Counted from the first letter of the stretch, positions 9,623 to 19,845 are shown. The stretch: 46,924 nt of DNA from Clostridia bacterium (GCA_029226955.1 JAQXZA010000150.1:1-46924); one strand, 5' to 3'. Notes: a model not told the origin generated them from the sequence alone. A program made the numbers and translations.

Positions 9623-10777
9623 TCATTCTTCAAAAACAAACTGATATAACCGTTCTTTTTCATAATCCATATCATCTATTGTAAGAACCTGTGCCTCACC
9701 TACCCACGTATTCGAGAAGTTATCACTGCCCGGAATACTCAGCTCCTCTCTTTCATAACCGAGATAAGAAATAAGTCCCATACCAAGAGATATAACACTT
9801 CCCTTTGACATATCAGTTGTAATAAGCGGTGCAATTTCATATAAAACACGCATAAGTGTCAGCGGATTGCCGGATTTAAGCTGTGTGAAAATCGTATTTA
9901 TTACAATTCTCTGACGGCTTGTGCGGTCAAAGTCCGAACCGGCACTGTCACGGTCACGTGCATACCATAATGCCTGACGTCCGTTAAGATGAACCTTTGC
10001 GACCTCGTCGCCGTTGTCATTTTCATAGAATGTGTAATCATCAATGTTCAGTTCGTGACGTGTTTCTACCTGTTTATTTTTCCAGCACTGCCAGTTGATA
10101 TAGTCAATTTCATCAGCCGTAAGTTCAAGGTCAATACCACCCATTGCGTCAATTATAGCAGTGAAGTTTGAAAAATCAACCATTGCATAATTGTCAATTT
10201 TTATGCCGAAATTATATTCAATCGTTTCAACAGCAAGAGCCGCACCGCCATAAGAATATGCCGCATTAAGCCTGTCCTCGTCATAACCCGGAATTGTAAG
10301 ATAAAGGTCACGCAAAAATGATGTCTGTTTGATTTTATGGTGCTTTTTATCTATTGAAAGCAGTATCATTGAGTCTGAACGTCCGTTTTCGTTTTCAGCG
10401 TGATTATCCGCACCGAAAAGCATAATATTCTGAACATCAGGCGAACTTCTGAGTTCGCCCGTTACAGCCTCAACAGATGCTGTGTCAGGACTTTTATCCG
10501 AATAGTTTATGCGGAATATAATAAGTGTGACATAACCTGTCAGTAAGAGTATCAGCACAAGAACAATAATCAAAATAGTTGTCAAGACTTTTTTAGCTTT
10601 TGAACGTTTCTTTTTTGGTTTCTGAGTACGGGTTCTGTTCGTTCTTTTGCCGGAATCAGAATAAATATCTTCATACTGACTGTCATTTTTTGAATTGTAT
10701 CTGTCTGTGCTGTCATCATAGTAATTATCGTTATAGTTATTGTTTTTGAAATTTTTGTTATAATTATTTTCAGACAT
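9623..10777 (-). CDS. LytR-CpsA-Psr (LCP) family protein
   Basis: TM segment plus NIMLFGADNHAENENGRSDSMILLSIDKKHHKIKQTSFLRDLYLTIPGY...LNAAYSYGG; RBS GAGGTGG before ATG 10777. Confidence 0.92.
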   Translation of the reverse strand: MSENNYNKNFKNNNYNDNYYDDSTDRYNSKNDSQYEDIYSDSGKRTNRTRTQKPKKKRSKAKKVLTTILIIVLVLILLLTGYVTLIIFRINYSDKSPDTASVEAVTGELRSSPDVQNIMLFGADNHAENENGRSDSMILLSIDKKHHKIKQTSFLRDLYLTIPGYDEDRLNAAYSYGGAALAVETIEYNFGIKIDNYAMVDFSNFTAIIDAMGGIDLELTADEIDYINWQCWKNKQVETRHELNIDDYTFYENDNGDEVAKVHLNGRQALWYARDRDSAGSDFDRTSRQRIVINTIFTQLKSGNPLTLMRVLYEIAPLITTDMSKGSVISLGMGLISYLGYEREELSIPGSDNFSNTWVGEAQVLTIDDMDYEKERLYQFVFEE

Positions 10778-10804
10778 ATAAACCACCTCATATAACCGTA
10801 TAGC

Positions 10805-10839
10805 ATTAGTGACAGGTGTTTTATGCACCTGTCACTAAT
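10805..10839. repeat. Perfect 14-bp inverted repeat in LCP-LCP intergenic region
   Basis: ATTAGTGACAGGTG-ttttatg-CACCTGTCACTAAT; no T run on the minus strand side. Confidence 0.85.
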
Positions 10840-10862
10840 AAATTTAAGGTTTGATTTTCATT

Positions 10863-12221
10863 TTATCCTGCATAAGAAATTTCGCTGTTCTCAGCCGTTT
10901 CCTCAGAAATTGAACTTTCGGATTCGGGTTTTTTCGGCTGATTTTCAAAAACAAAATCCGCTACCTGTGTTCTGAAATTATCCCAGTCATTTATCACAAT
11001 ACAGTTGACAAGATAACCGTCAATATAAATCGGATTATCTGCGTCGGAAAAATAGAAATCGGTTCCAAGACCTGAAAGTTCAGGTGCTGACTTTGATTCT
11101 ATTTCATAATTAAGATACTTTGTTATATTTGTCGCAAGTGAGGTTATTTCAGATGTTTTAAGGTTTGTTGTAATCATAGGACCTATTTCATATATTATCG
11201 AAAGTATCTTTGTAATATCGGCTGACTTCATTTTGTTGATTATAACACCTAAAACATTTCTCTGACGCTGTGTTCTTGTGTAGTCGTCACCGCTGCATAT
11301 ACCGTCCTCGCCCCTGTTTCTTGAATGCCACAATGCCTGACGACCGTTGAGATGTACTTTTGCAACCTGTTCGCCGTCGCTGTTTTCGTGGAAAGTATAT
11401 TCGCTGAGTTTGAGCTGTTTTTCGGATTCACCGACATTATACAGCCAATAGTTTCTGAGATTTTCACGGACATATTCTTTTTGTTCGGGGTCAGCGGTAT
11501 TTTTGTATTCAGCCTGATTGTTAATCCAGTACTGCCAGTTTATATATTCTATTTCATCAGCAGTAAGTTCAACATCGATTCCGCCGAGAGTATCAATTAT
11601 ATTCTTAAAGCTGCTGAAATCAACAACGGCATATCTGTCAATCTGAATACCGTAGTTTGCCTGTATGGCATTTACCGAAAGACTTGCACCGCCGATTGAA
11701 TAGGCAGCGTTAAGTTTGTTGTTCTGGTAGCCGGGTATTTCAACGTAGGTATCACGCATAAAAGAAAGGAGTTTTAGCTTTTTGTGTCGTGTATCAATCG
11801 AAAGAAGAATCATTGTATCGGAATTTCCGCCGTTGCTGTCAGCCCTTGTATCTTCACCAAAAAGCATAATGTTCAGTATCATAGGGTCATTCATAAGTGT
11901 ACCGTCATAAGTATTTACCTTTGGCAGTGACGAATTTGGAACGGCACCGCTTGGAACACTGTTTTGTGATGACGTATTGGTTGACGATTCAAGCGTTTTA
12001 TAATTTATGCGATTAAAATAAGAATAAACAACTATACAACCCGAACCCACCACAATAAAAATTATTCCCAGAACAACCGCAACTATGTTAAATGCTATTC
12101 GCTTTGCGGAAAGTTTAACTTTTGTTTTTTTTGCAACACGCTTTGGATTATTCTGTAATTTAATGTTTTCGGTTTCCTTTTTATGTTCTGTATTTTTCTG
12201 TTCTCTGTTGTCATCCGGCAT
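10863..12221 (-). CDS. LytR-CpsA-Psr (LCP) family protein
   Basis: TM segment and NIMLFGEDTRADSNGGNSDTMILLSIDTRHKKLKLLSFMRDTYVEIPGYQNNKLNAAYSIGG. Confidence 0.93.
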   Translation of the reverse strand: MPDDNREQKNTEHKKETENIKLQNNPKRVAKKTKVKLSAKRIAFNIVAVVLGIIFIVVGSGCIVVYSYFNRINYKTLESSTNTSSQNSVPSGAVPNSSLPKVNTYDGTLMNDPMILNIMLFGEDTRADSNGGNSDTMILLSIDTRHKKLKLLSFMRDTYVEIPGYQNNKLNAAYSIGGASLSVNAIQANYGIQIDRYAVVDFSSFKNIIDTLGGIDVELTADEIEYINWQYWINNQAEYKNTADPEQKEYVRENLRNYWLYNVGESEKQLKLSEYTFHENSDGEQVAKVHLNGRQALWHSRNRGEDGICSGDDYTRTQRQRNVLGVIINKMKSADITKILSIIYEIGPMITTNLKTSEITSLATNITKYLNYEIESKSAPELSGLGTDFYFSDADNPIYIDGYLVNCIVINDWDNFRTQVADFVFENQPKKPESESSISEETAENSEISYAG

Positions 12222-12277
12222 ATTAAAAATCTCCTTCGCTTTAAAATGGCAGTAAAAAAGAACACATTTTTTAGAAC

Positions 12278-12306
12278 ATTATATATTATAAATCCGTTTT
12301 AAGCAA
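12278..12306 (-). promoter_or_regulatory. Sigma-A-type promoter for LCP genes
   Basis: Minus strand TTGCTT - 17 nt - TATAAT upstream of the 12221 start. Confidence 0.55.
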
Positions 12307-12390
12307 ATAAAATTAAAAAATATATCATATTAAATAGTTTTTACGAACAGTAAAATATTATATTGTGTAAAATATTACAGATTTTTCGCC

Positions 12391-12984
12391 TTAAAGTGCT
12401 ATATTCTGTTCATCAAGAGAAAGACTGTATGACGGCAAAAAATCAGAAATAAATATCTGAACTTCTTTCATATTGCTGTTTTCAAGCCATTTCATAATTT
12501 CCTCTTTTGCCTTGTGAAATTCATTGTTTCCCATTTGTTCTTCTTCGATACATTTTATAAGTGCAGACAGTTTATCGGCAGCCTTGACGATTTTTTGTAT
12601 TTCAACATCATTTTCTGACGGAATAATGAGTTTACGGTATTCATCACGCATATAGTCAGGCAGTGTTGACAAAAGCTGATTTGCCGCCTCGTTTTCAATA
12701 TCGGCATAAGCATTTCTTAAAGTTTTGCTTGAATATTTTATCGGTGTTGGTAAATCTCCTGTGATAATTTCCGTACAGTCGTGAAAAAGTGCAACAGCGG
12801 CGGCGTGTTCAGCGTCAATATTACCGCCAAGTTTTTTATTTCTTATTGTTGCAAGAGCGTGTGCAAGCATTGCAACAGTAAGGCTGTGTTCGCTTATATT
12901 TTCGGTTCTTGTATTATTCATAAGCGACCAGCGGTTAATATACTTCATTCTTGACATAATCGCAAAAAAATGATTTTCACTCAT
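12391..12984 (-). CDS. HD-domain 5'-nucleotidase, YfbR-like
   Basis: MSENHFFAIMSRMKYINRWSLMNNTRTENISEHSLTVAMLAHAL...ALFHDCTEIITGDLPTPIKY; RBS AAGAGGT before ATG 12984. Confidence 0.88.
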   Translation of the reverse strand: MSENHFFAIMSRMKYINRWSLMNNTRTENISEHSLTVAMLAHALATIRNKKLGGNIDAEHAAAVALFHDCTEIITGDLPTPIKYSSKTLRNAYADIENEAANQLLSTLPDYMRDEYRKLIIPSENDVEIQKIVKAADKLSALIKCIEEEQMGNNEFHKAKEEIMKWLENSNMKEVQIFISDFLPSYSLSLDEQNIAL

Positions 12985-13025
12985 AATAAATGTACCTCTT
13001 TTTATATTCTTAATTTCGGTTTTTA

Positions 13026-13628
13026 TCACAATTCTTCCGCCTTAAAGGTCGTATATCCCTCATAATAGTAGCTGTGGTCAATGCCTTTCATATAGATTTC
13101 ACGGCTGTTAATTTCATCAGTCAGTGCGTTTTTTAACAAATATTTTATTTCAATATCTTTAATAGGACTTCTCTCCATTGCAAGCAGATAATCCTCTTTA
13201 TCAACCTTACTCCAATCAACAACCATTCCTATTTCGGTTTTAAGTATATGGTCAAGCCATATTCGTGTACTGCGACCGTTTCCCTCTCTGAAAGGGTGAG
13301 CAACATTCATTTCAACATATTTTTCAATTATTTCATCAAAATCCGACTGCGGCATTTTTTCTATATTTTCAAGAGCCGCCTCCAAATACATAACAGGTGC
13401 AAAGCGAAAATTGCCATTTGCAAGATTTACGGTTCGTATTTTTCCTGCAAATTCATAAATATCCTCAAACAGATATTTGTGTATAAATTTAAGTGTCGAA
13501 AATTTACCCGCCTCAAAATTATCCAAAAGATTTTTTTCAAATAATTCTTTTGCCTTTTTCTTGCTTATGCGTTCTTCCTCACGGGCAAGTTCGGCGGAAT
13601 TGTCTGTTCCGAGTTTATTTTCAAGCAT
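13026..13628 (-). CDS. Fic family protein (class III, NmFic-like)
   Basis: Fic motif HPFREGNGRSTR; C-terminal SYYYEG matches the (S/T)xxxE(G/N) auto-inhibitory motif. Confidence 0.95.
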   Translation of the reverse strand: MLENKLGTDNSAELAREEERISKKKAKELFEKNLLDNFEAGKFSTLKFIHKYLFEDIYEFAGKIRTVNLANGNFRFAPVMYLEAALENIEKMPQSDFDEIIEKYVEMNVAHPFREGNGRSTRIWLDHILKTEIGMVVDWSKVDKEDYLLAMERSPIKDIEIKYLLKNALTDEINSREIYMKGIDHSYYYEGYTTFKAEEL

Positions 13629-13730
13629 AAAAACACCTCACATCATATTAACTCTGTAAAAAACCTATTATATCATATCACAAAAAGCCGATTTTTTCAA
13701 TAATTCTGATTTATCAAAGTACAGAAAACA

Positions 13731-13763
13731 CAGTCGTACCAAAAAACAATACGGTTACGACTG
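13731..13763 (-). terminator. Terminator-like hairpin after REC-histidine kinase
   Basis: CAGTCGTA(A)CC ... GGTACGACTG on minus strand, followed by tgTTTTctg. Confidence 0.55.
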
Positions 13764-13780
13764 CGTTGATTTTAGAAATA

Positions 13781-14872
13781 TCAGAGATTATCAGGTATAG
13801 GCAAAGTAAATGTCACTGTTGTTCCTTTATCAAGAACAGAATATATTGACACATCACCACCATAGCGTCTTATTATTTTTCTGACAACGGATAATCCTAT
13901 GCCGTTTCCCTCGAATTGTACGGCGGTATCGGGAATACGCTGAAAAACATCAAAAACATCTTTTGCATATTTCATATCAAAACCTATTCCGTTATCACTT
14001 ACTGAAATTTCATACTCGTACTTGTTTTTATGCGATTTTACAGTAATTTCGGTTTTTTCCCTTGTTCGTGTAAATTTGACAGCATTACCGATAATATTCT
14101 GCAATACGGTTTTGAACAGGTTTACATCTCCCGATACAACGGGCAAGTCATCTTTTTCAAATACAATAGTTCTGTCTTTTTCTATGAATTTAAAATCTTC
14201 AAAAAGTTCCTCTGTTATTGCATTAAGGTCAACGGCGGATTTTTCCGAGCTTTCCTGTGTTGCTTTTGAAAATTTCAAAAGACTGTTTGCCATTTCCACA
14301 ACCTTGTCGGATTTTTCAGTTATCATTGTACAAATTTTTTCCACTTCATCAACAGAACCGTTTTTGATTTGTACTTTCATAATATCAATAAGCTGTGCTA
14401 TGACATAAAGCGGTGAACGTATATCGTGTGCAACCATATAGCAGAATTTATCCAGTTCCTCGTATGATTTTTTAAGTTTCTGATTTTGTCTTGAAAGTTT
14501 TATTCTTATTTTCACCCTCTGCAAAAGTTCATCTTTTATAAACGGTTTGACAACATAATCGTTTCCGCCCGCCTCAAAACTTTTGCGTATATTTTCCGAA
14601 TCATTGTAAGCCGTTGCAAAAATAACAGGTATTTCTGCCGTTTTCGGGTCGGATTTGATTTTTTTGCAAAACTCAAAACCGTTCATATCCGGCATAACAA
14701 TATCAAGAACTATAAGACTTGGCATTTCTCTTTTTATTACTTCAAATGCCTCACTGCATTTTGTTGCGGCAAGCACAGAACAATTTTCTGATTTAAGTAT
14801 TGAACTTGCAATAACAATCTGTTTTGGGTCATCATCAATTATCAATACGGACGGGATAAATTTCTCCGACAT
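13781..14872 (-). CDS. Response regulator receiver - histidine kinase hybrid
   Basis: N-terminal REC (PSVLIIDDDP...LIVLDIVMPDMNGFEF...VKPF); HisKA CYMVAHDIRSPLYV; HATPase NAVKFT, DNGIGFD, GNGIGLSVV. Confidence 0.92.
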   Translation of the reverse strand: MSEKFIPSVLIIDDDPKQIVIASSILKSENCSVLAATKCSEAFEVIKREMPSLIVLDIVMPDMNGFEFCKKIKSDPKTAEIPVIFATAYNDSENIRKSFEAGGNDYVVKPFIKDELLQRVKIRIKLSRQNQKLKKSYEELDKFCYMVAHDIRSPLYVIAQLIDIMKVQIKNGSVDEVEKICTMITEKSDKVVEMANSLLKFSKATQESSEKSAVDLNAITEELFEDFKFIEKDRTIVFEKDDLPVVSGDVNLFKTVLQNIIGNAVKFTRTREKTEITVKSHKNKYEYEISVSDNGIGFDMKYAKDVFDVFQRIPDTAVQFEGNGIGLSVVRKIIRRYGGDVSIYSVLDKGTTVTFTLPIPDNL

Positions 14873-14912
14873 AAAATTTCTCCTCTCAAAAATTCATATA
14901 ATTATTATCGGC

Positions 14913-14952
14913 AAAGGGATATACGGAACAGTTACATTCCGTATATCCCTTT
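14913..14952. terminator. Perfect 16-bp hairpin downstream of urtE
   Basis: AAAGGGATATACGGAA-cagttaca-TTCCGTATATCCCTTT; weak T-rich tail, so terminator or processing hairpin. Confidence 0.6.
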
Positions 14953-14960
14953 AATATTCG

Positions 14961-15653
14961 TTATTCTGTCATTTTTTTCTGTACTTCTTCGGCGGGGAGT
15001 TCGCTTGTTTTTCCTTGCATAACTATCTCGCCTTTTTCCATAACATAAATATAATCGGAAATATTAAGTACAAATTCAAGGTACTGTTCTACTATAAGAA
15101 CGGTAATTCCCAGTTCATTATTTATTTTTTTGATTGCAACACCTATATCCTGAATGATTGACGGCTGAATACCCTCTGTTGGTTCATCAAGAATAAGAAG
15201 TTTGGGCTTTGCAACCAATGCCCTCGCTATTGCAAGCTGCTGTTGCTGACCGCCCGACAAGTCGCCGCCTTTCCGCTTTGCAAACTTAGGAAGAATCGGA
15301 AACAAATCATAGATAAAATCAGGAATTTGTCCCTTGTTGCCTATTGGTTGTAAACCGAGCTGTAAATTTTCCTGAACAGTCATCTGCTGAAAAATTTCCC
15401 TTCCCTGTGGAACATAGCCTATTCCCAGCTTTACTCTGTCAAAGGTCGGCATTTTTATCATTTCGGTATCCTGTAATTTTACACTTCCGCTTGGTGTTTT
15501 TACAAGTCCCATAATGCTTTTAAGTGTTGTGCTTTTTCCTACACCGTTTCTGCCGATAAGACAACAAATTTTGTTATCCTCAACTTCCATACTGAGATCT
15601 GTTATTATTTTGCTTTCGCCGTAAAACGAATTAAGCTTATCCACTTTAAGCAT
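14961..15653 (-). CDS. urtE: Urea ABC transporter ATP-binding protein UrtE
   Basis: MLKVDKLNSFYGESKIITDLSMEV, Walker A GRNGVGKST, signature LSGGQQQQLAIARALV, Walker B LLILDEPTEGIQPSI; in urt operon. Confidence 0.93.
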   Translation of the reverse strand: MLKVDKLNSFYGESKIITDLSMEVEDNKICCLIGRNGVGKSTTLKSIMGLVKTPSGSVKLQDTEMIKMPTFDRVKLGIGYVPQGREIFQQMTVQENLQLGLQPIGNKGQIPDFIYDLFPILPKFAKRKGGDLSGGQQQQLAIARALVAKPKLLILDEPTEGIQPSIIQDIGVAIKKINNELGITVLIVEQYLEFVLNISDYIYVMEKGEIVMQGKTSELPAEEVQKKMTE

Positions 15654-16431
15654 TTCTCTCACCGCCTCTTCCAAGATAGACAGCCTGTACGGTTTTGTCG
15701 GCAAGAACATCATCAACGTTGCCTTCCATAAGAACTTTGCCCTCGTGAAGTACCGTGACTGTATCGGCAATTTGTTTTACAAAGTCCATATCGTGTTCAA
15801 CAACTATTATTGTACACTCTTTTTTAATTTCCATCAACAGTCTGCCGGTTTTAAATGTTTCAGGCTTGCCCATACCAGCCGCCGGTTCGTCAAGCATAAT
15901 AATTTCAGGTTTCTGAACAAGCTGCATTGCAATTTCAAGCCATTGTTTCTGACCGTGTGCAAGCGAACCGGCTTTTTCATCTGCCTTGTCGTCAAGATTA
16001 ACCTTTTTCAGAATTTCCATAATGTTTTCCATATCGTCTTTTGTAGGATTTCTGAAAATTGAATCAAGTACACCTTTGTGACCTTTAAGCGACAGTATCA
16101 TATTTTCAAGAACGGTAAGATTTACAAACACCGACGGAACCTGAAACTTTCTTCCTATTCCCTCGTTTACTATTTTGTATTCTTTCATACCCGTAAGACG
16201 AACAGATTCACGTCCCTGAGGATAAAAGTGTACTGTTCCCTGAGTAGGCTTGGTTTTTGCACAGATAATATCGAGGAGTGTGGTTTTTCCCGCACCGTTA
16301 GGTCCGATAAAAAAATGTATTGTGTGACGCTTTACATCTATTTTTACATCTGTCAAAGCCCTGAAACCGTCAAATACAACCGATATGTTCTTTATCGCAA
16401 GAACAGTATCATTTTCTTTATTATGCGGCAT
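15646..16431 (-). CDS. urtD: Urea ABC transporter ATP-binding protein UrtD
   Basis: GPNGAGKTTLLDIICAKTKPTQGTV; LAHGQKQWLEIAMQL; IIMLDEPAAGMGKPET. Confidence 0.93.
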   Translation of the reverse strand: MPHNKENDTVLAIKNISVVFDGFRALTDVKIDVKRHTIHFFIGPNGAGKTTLLDIICAKTKPTQGTVHFYPQGRESVRLTGMKEYKIVNEGIGRKFQVPSVFVNLTVLENMILSLKGHKGVLDSIFRNPTKDDMENIMEILKKVNLDDKADEKAGSLAHGQKQWLEIAMQLVQKPEIIMLDEPAAGMGKPETFKTGRLLMEIKKECTIIVVEHDMDFVKQIADTVTVLHEGKVLMEGNVDDVLADKTVQAVYLGRGGERNA

Positions 16432-17551
16432 CAGTACCAGCCTCCTTCTTGTTTTTGTCTGATTTTGTAATACGTCTTATCAGAGCCGGTATCTGCTCCT
16501 TGAAAAGACCGATAATACCGCCCTTGAAGAACAGGATTGCAAGACAGAAAATTGCACCGAGTATGTACTGCCATACATCAACCAAAGCACCTGAACTGAG
16601 ATTGTATTCACAAAGATTGATAAGGAAAGTACCGAGAACAGCACCGAGAATTGTTCCTCTGCCGCCGACTGCTACCCATATAACCATTGTAACGGAGAAA
16701 GAAATTGTCATCTGAGTAGGTGTGATACTTCCGTTGAAGTTTACGAACAACGCACCGCCTATTGCTGCCATAATTGCCGAGATAATATAAATTACATTTT
16801 TATATCTGTTTACGCAATAACCCGAAAAGAATGTTCTGTTTTCGCCGTCACGTATAGCAATAAGAAGTTTTCCGAACTTTCTGTTTACAAGGAACGACGC
16901 AACTGCATAAATAACAACAAGTACAACAAGCGTAATTATAAACAGTGTGATAAGATTTCCTTTGTTTGCCGGGCCTCTTGTTTTTCCGACAATAGCGTCA
17001 AAATCGGTAATACCGTTGTTGCCGCCTGTAAAGCCGGAATTTGCAATAAATATGGAATAAGCTGCCCACGTGAGTGCCTGAGTAATAATTGAAAAATATA
17101 CGCCTTTTATGCGGCTGCGGAACACGAAAAATCCGATAACTCCGGCAACAACAGCCGGAACCGCAAGTATAAGTATAAAGGTCAGCGGTTCTGAGAGAAA
17201 CGGTTTCCAGAATGTCGGGAGTTCATTTATACCCGCAATCTGCATAAAATCAGTGATGTTTCCGCCGTTTGATTTCAGTTTGAGATACATAGCCATTGCA
17301 TAGCCGCCAAGACAAAAATACAATCCGTGTCCGAGGCTTAACATTCCAGTATAACCCCATACAAGATCAAGTCCTATGGCAACCATTGCATAGCACATAC
17401 ATTTTCCGAGGAACTGTATCATTGCGGTTGTGGACATAACAAACGGACATACAGCAAGGATTATTACCAATACGGCAAATACTATATGATAACCGTATTT
17501 AAATCTGCTGATAAACCCGCCCTTTTTCTTTAAAAGTGGTGTATTCGGCAT
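16421..17551 (-). CDS. urtC: Urea ABC transporter permease UrtC
   Basis: LivM-like permease (GLDLVWGYTGMLSLGHGLYFCLGGYAMAMYL); start at 17551 after GGGGGGA RBS. Confidence 0.92.
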   Translation of the reverse strand: MPNTPLLKKKGGFISRFKYGYHIVFAVLVIILAVCPFVMSTTAMIQFLGKCMCYAMVAIGLDLVWGYTGMLSLGHGLYFCLGGYAMAMYLKLKSNGGNITDFMQIAGINELPTFWKPFLSEPLTFILILAVPAVVAGVIGFFVFRSRIKGVYFSIITQALTWAAYSIFIANSGFTGGNNGITDFDAIVGKTRGPANKGNLITLFIITLVVLVVIYAVASFLVNRKFGKLLIAIRDGENRTFFSGYCVNRYKNVIYIISAIMAAIGGALFVNFNGSITPTQMTISFSVTMVIWVAVGGRGTILGAVLGTFLINLCEYNLSSGALVDVWQYILGAIFCLAILFFKGGIIGLFKEQIPALIRRITKSDKNKKEAGTDAA

Positions 17552-17565
17552 AATAATCCCCCCTG

Positions 17566-18474
17566 TCATTCTTCGTCAAGACTTCTGCTTCTGATTGTGA
17601 ACAGTCCTTTTGGACGGAATTGCAGAAATACAATAACAAGTATCAGCACGATTGCCCTTGCAATAGACGAACTCTGGTAAGTTTCCACAAATACGCTTGC
17701 AAAACCGATAATGCCCGAACCAAGTACAGTGCCGAGAATATTTCCTACACCGCCGAGAACAACCGTAATAAACGAATATACGATATAATTCTGACCGACT
17801 GTGGAGTCAATCGAACCGAGCAAAGCTATTGCACAACCGGCAATACCGGCAAGTCCCGAACCCATACCGAATGTAAGCAAATCCACTTTTCTTGAATTTA
17901 TGCCCATACATTGTGCCATAGGTCTGTTCTGCATTGTTGCTCGCATTTTCATACCAAAACCCGACTTGTTCATTACTGCCCACACAATTACGATTGTAAC
18001 AGCAACAAGACCGATTATGAATATACGGTTATATGAGAATGTACAGCCGCCAATCGTAAGTCCGCCCGAAAGAAACGACGGTGCAGTTACATTTACGCCC
18101 TGTGTTCCGAATATTGTTCTTGCCGCCTGTTGTAATATAAGGCTGACACCCCATGTTGCCAAAAGACTATCTATTTTTCTGCCGTACAGTCTGCTGATAA
18201 GAAGTTTTTCCATAATACAGCCAAGAATAAATGTAACAACAAAGGCAGAGATAATTGCGGCAAAATAATAAAGACTTCCTATTGATTCAGGCATATATTG
18301 ATTAAAGAATTGTTGTGTTACGAATGTCATATATGCACCAATCATAACAAATTCGCCGTGTGCCATATTTATAACACCCATAAGTCCGAATGTTATCGAC
18401 AATCCAAGTGCAACCAAAAGGTAAATGGAACTCAGACTAAGACCGTTAAACAATGTATTTACAACCTGTTCCAT
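17566..18474 (-). CDS. urtB: Urea ABC transporter permease UrtB
   Basis: LivH-like permease (GLSLSSIYLLVALGLSITFGLMGVINMAHGEFVMIGAYMTFV); RBS GGAGGTG before ATG 18474. Confidence 0.92.
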   Translation of the reverse strand: MEQVVNTLFNGLSLSSIYLLVALGLSITFGLMGVINMAHGEFVMIGAYMTFVTQQFFNQYMPESIGSLYYFAAIISAFVVTFILGCIMEKLLISRLYGRKIDSLLATWGVSLILQQAARTIFGTQGVNVTAPSFLSGGLTIGGCTFSYNRIFIIGLVAVTIVIVWAVMNKSGFGMKMRATMQNRPMAQCMGINSRKVDLLTFGMGSGLAGIAGCAIALLGSIDSTVGQNYIVYSFITVVLGGVGNILGTVLGSGIIGFASVFVETYQSSSIARAIVLILVIVFLQFRPKGLFTIRSRSLDEE

Positions 18475-18513
18475 TGCTACACCTCCACATAATGTTTTTA
18501 CCCTGTCATTAAA

Positions 18514-18542
18514 TAGTGGCTCTGAAAATTTCAGAACCACTA
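18514..18542 (-). terminator. Intra-operonic hairpin between urtA and urtB
   Basis: Minus strand TAGTGGTTCTGA-AATT-TTCAGAGCCACTA then TTT; typical attenuating hairpin after a binding-protein gene. Confidence 0.6.
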
Positions 18543-18567
18543 CTCAGACTATAAATTGACCGACTTA

Positions 18568-19845
18568 TTATTCAAGCGGTTTGACACCGGCTTTAACAGC
18601 CCATTCATAAGTTTCAAGATACGGGTCGGGCTTTACTGGTTCATCTGTTGCGTGAACCTGATAGATAAGACCGTCTTCCTTTACTTCACCTATGATAACT
18701 TTCTTGTAAAGGTGCTGATTATCTCCGTCAATGGTTACTTTGCCCTCAGGAGCGTCAAATGAAATTTCGCCTGATTTAATTGCTTTAAGTATATCGCCAA
18801 CTTCAAAGCTGTTTGCCTTTTCAACGGCTGCTTTCCAGAGATATACAGCGTCATAAGCCGCCTCAGCCGGATCTGATGTTACTCTGTCCTTACCGAACAT
18901 ATCCTTGTATGCGGCAACAAATTTCTTGTTTGTATCCGTTTCCGTTGTCTGATAATAGTTCCAAGACATCATATGACCTTTAAGAATATCTGCACCGATA
19001 GTCTTTACTTCTTCTTCGGCAATAGAGAACGACATTGTCATATATTCCTTGCTTGTGTAGTTCTTTTCTGCCATCTGTTTGAAGAATGATACATTACCTG
19101 TACCATTAAGTGTGTTTACAATTACATCAGGTTTTGCAGCCTCGATTTTTGAAATAATTGTCGAAAAGTCCGTCTGATCCATATCGGCATATTCTGTTCC
19201 GACAACTTCAAGTCCGGCATTTTTTACCTGTGCATCAATAATTTCATTTGCGGTTCTCGGGAATACATAGTCAGAACCGAGAAGGAAGAATTTTTTGTAG
19301 CCTTTTTCGATAAGGTAATCAATAGCCGGTACAATCTGCTGATTCGGTGCAGCACCTGTATAAACGATATTTGAAGAACTTTCCATACCCTCATACTGAA
19401 CAGGATAGAAAAGAAGTGCATTATAATCTTCAAATACAGGTTTTACGGCTTTTCTTGATGAAGATGTCCAACAGCCGAAAACCGTTGTAACGCCGTCCTG
19501 ATCAATAAGTTTTTCTGCCTTTGTAGCGAATGTTGACGGGTCAGACGCACCGTCCTCCTCCTGATACTCAATTTTCTTTCCAAGCACACCGCCCGATTCG
19601 TTGATTTCTGAAATAGCGAGTTTTTCCGCATCGCTTACAGCCTTTTCTGAAATTGCCATTGAACCCGTCAGCGAATGAAGAAGTCCGACTTTTACGCTTT
19701 CTCCGCTGTTTGTCTGATTTGAAGCCGTAGATGCTCCGGAAGATGTTTCCCCTCCGCTGTTTCCACAGCCTGTGAGCATACACGTTGCCAGCAATGCCGA
19801 CGCAGTCACCGTTGCAAATATTTTTAAAAACCCCTTTTTTCCCAT
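18568..19845 (-). CDS. urtA: Urea ABC transporter substrate-binding protein UrtA
   Basis: Lipobox LLATCMLTGC; KVGLLHSLTGSMAISEKAVSDAEKLAISEINESGGVLGKKIEY; followed by urtBCDE. Confidence 0.94.
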   Translation of the reverse strand: MGKKGFLKIFATVTASALLATCMLTGCGNSGGETSSGASTASNQTNSGESVKVGLLHSLTGSMAISEKAVSDAEKLAISEINESGGVLGKKIEYQEEDGASDPSTFATKAEKLIDQDGVTTVFGCWTSSSRKAVKPVFEDYNALLFYPVQYEGMESSSNIVYTGAAPNQQIVPAIDYLIEKGYKKFFLLGSDYVFPRTANEIIDAQVKNAGLEVVGTEYADMDQTDFSTIISKIEAAKPDVIVNTLNGTGNVSFFKQMAEKNYTSKEYMTMSFSIAEEEVKTIGADILKGHMMSWNYYQTTETDTNKKFVAAYKDMFGKDRVTSDPAEAAYDAVYLWKAAVEKANSFEVGDILKAIKSGEISFDAPEGKVTIDGDNQHLYKKVIIGEVKEDGLIYQVHATDEPVKPDPYLETYEWAVKAGVKPLE

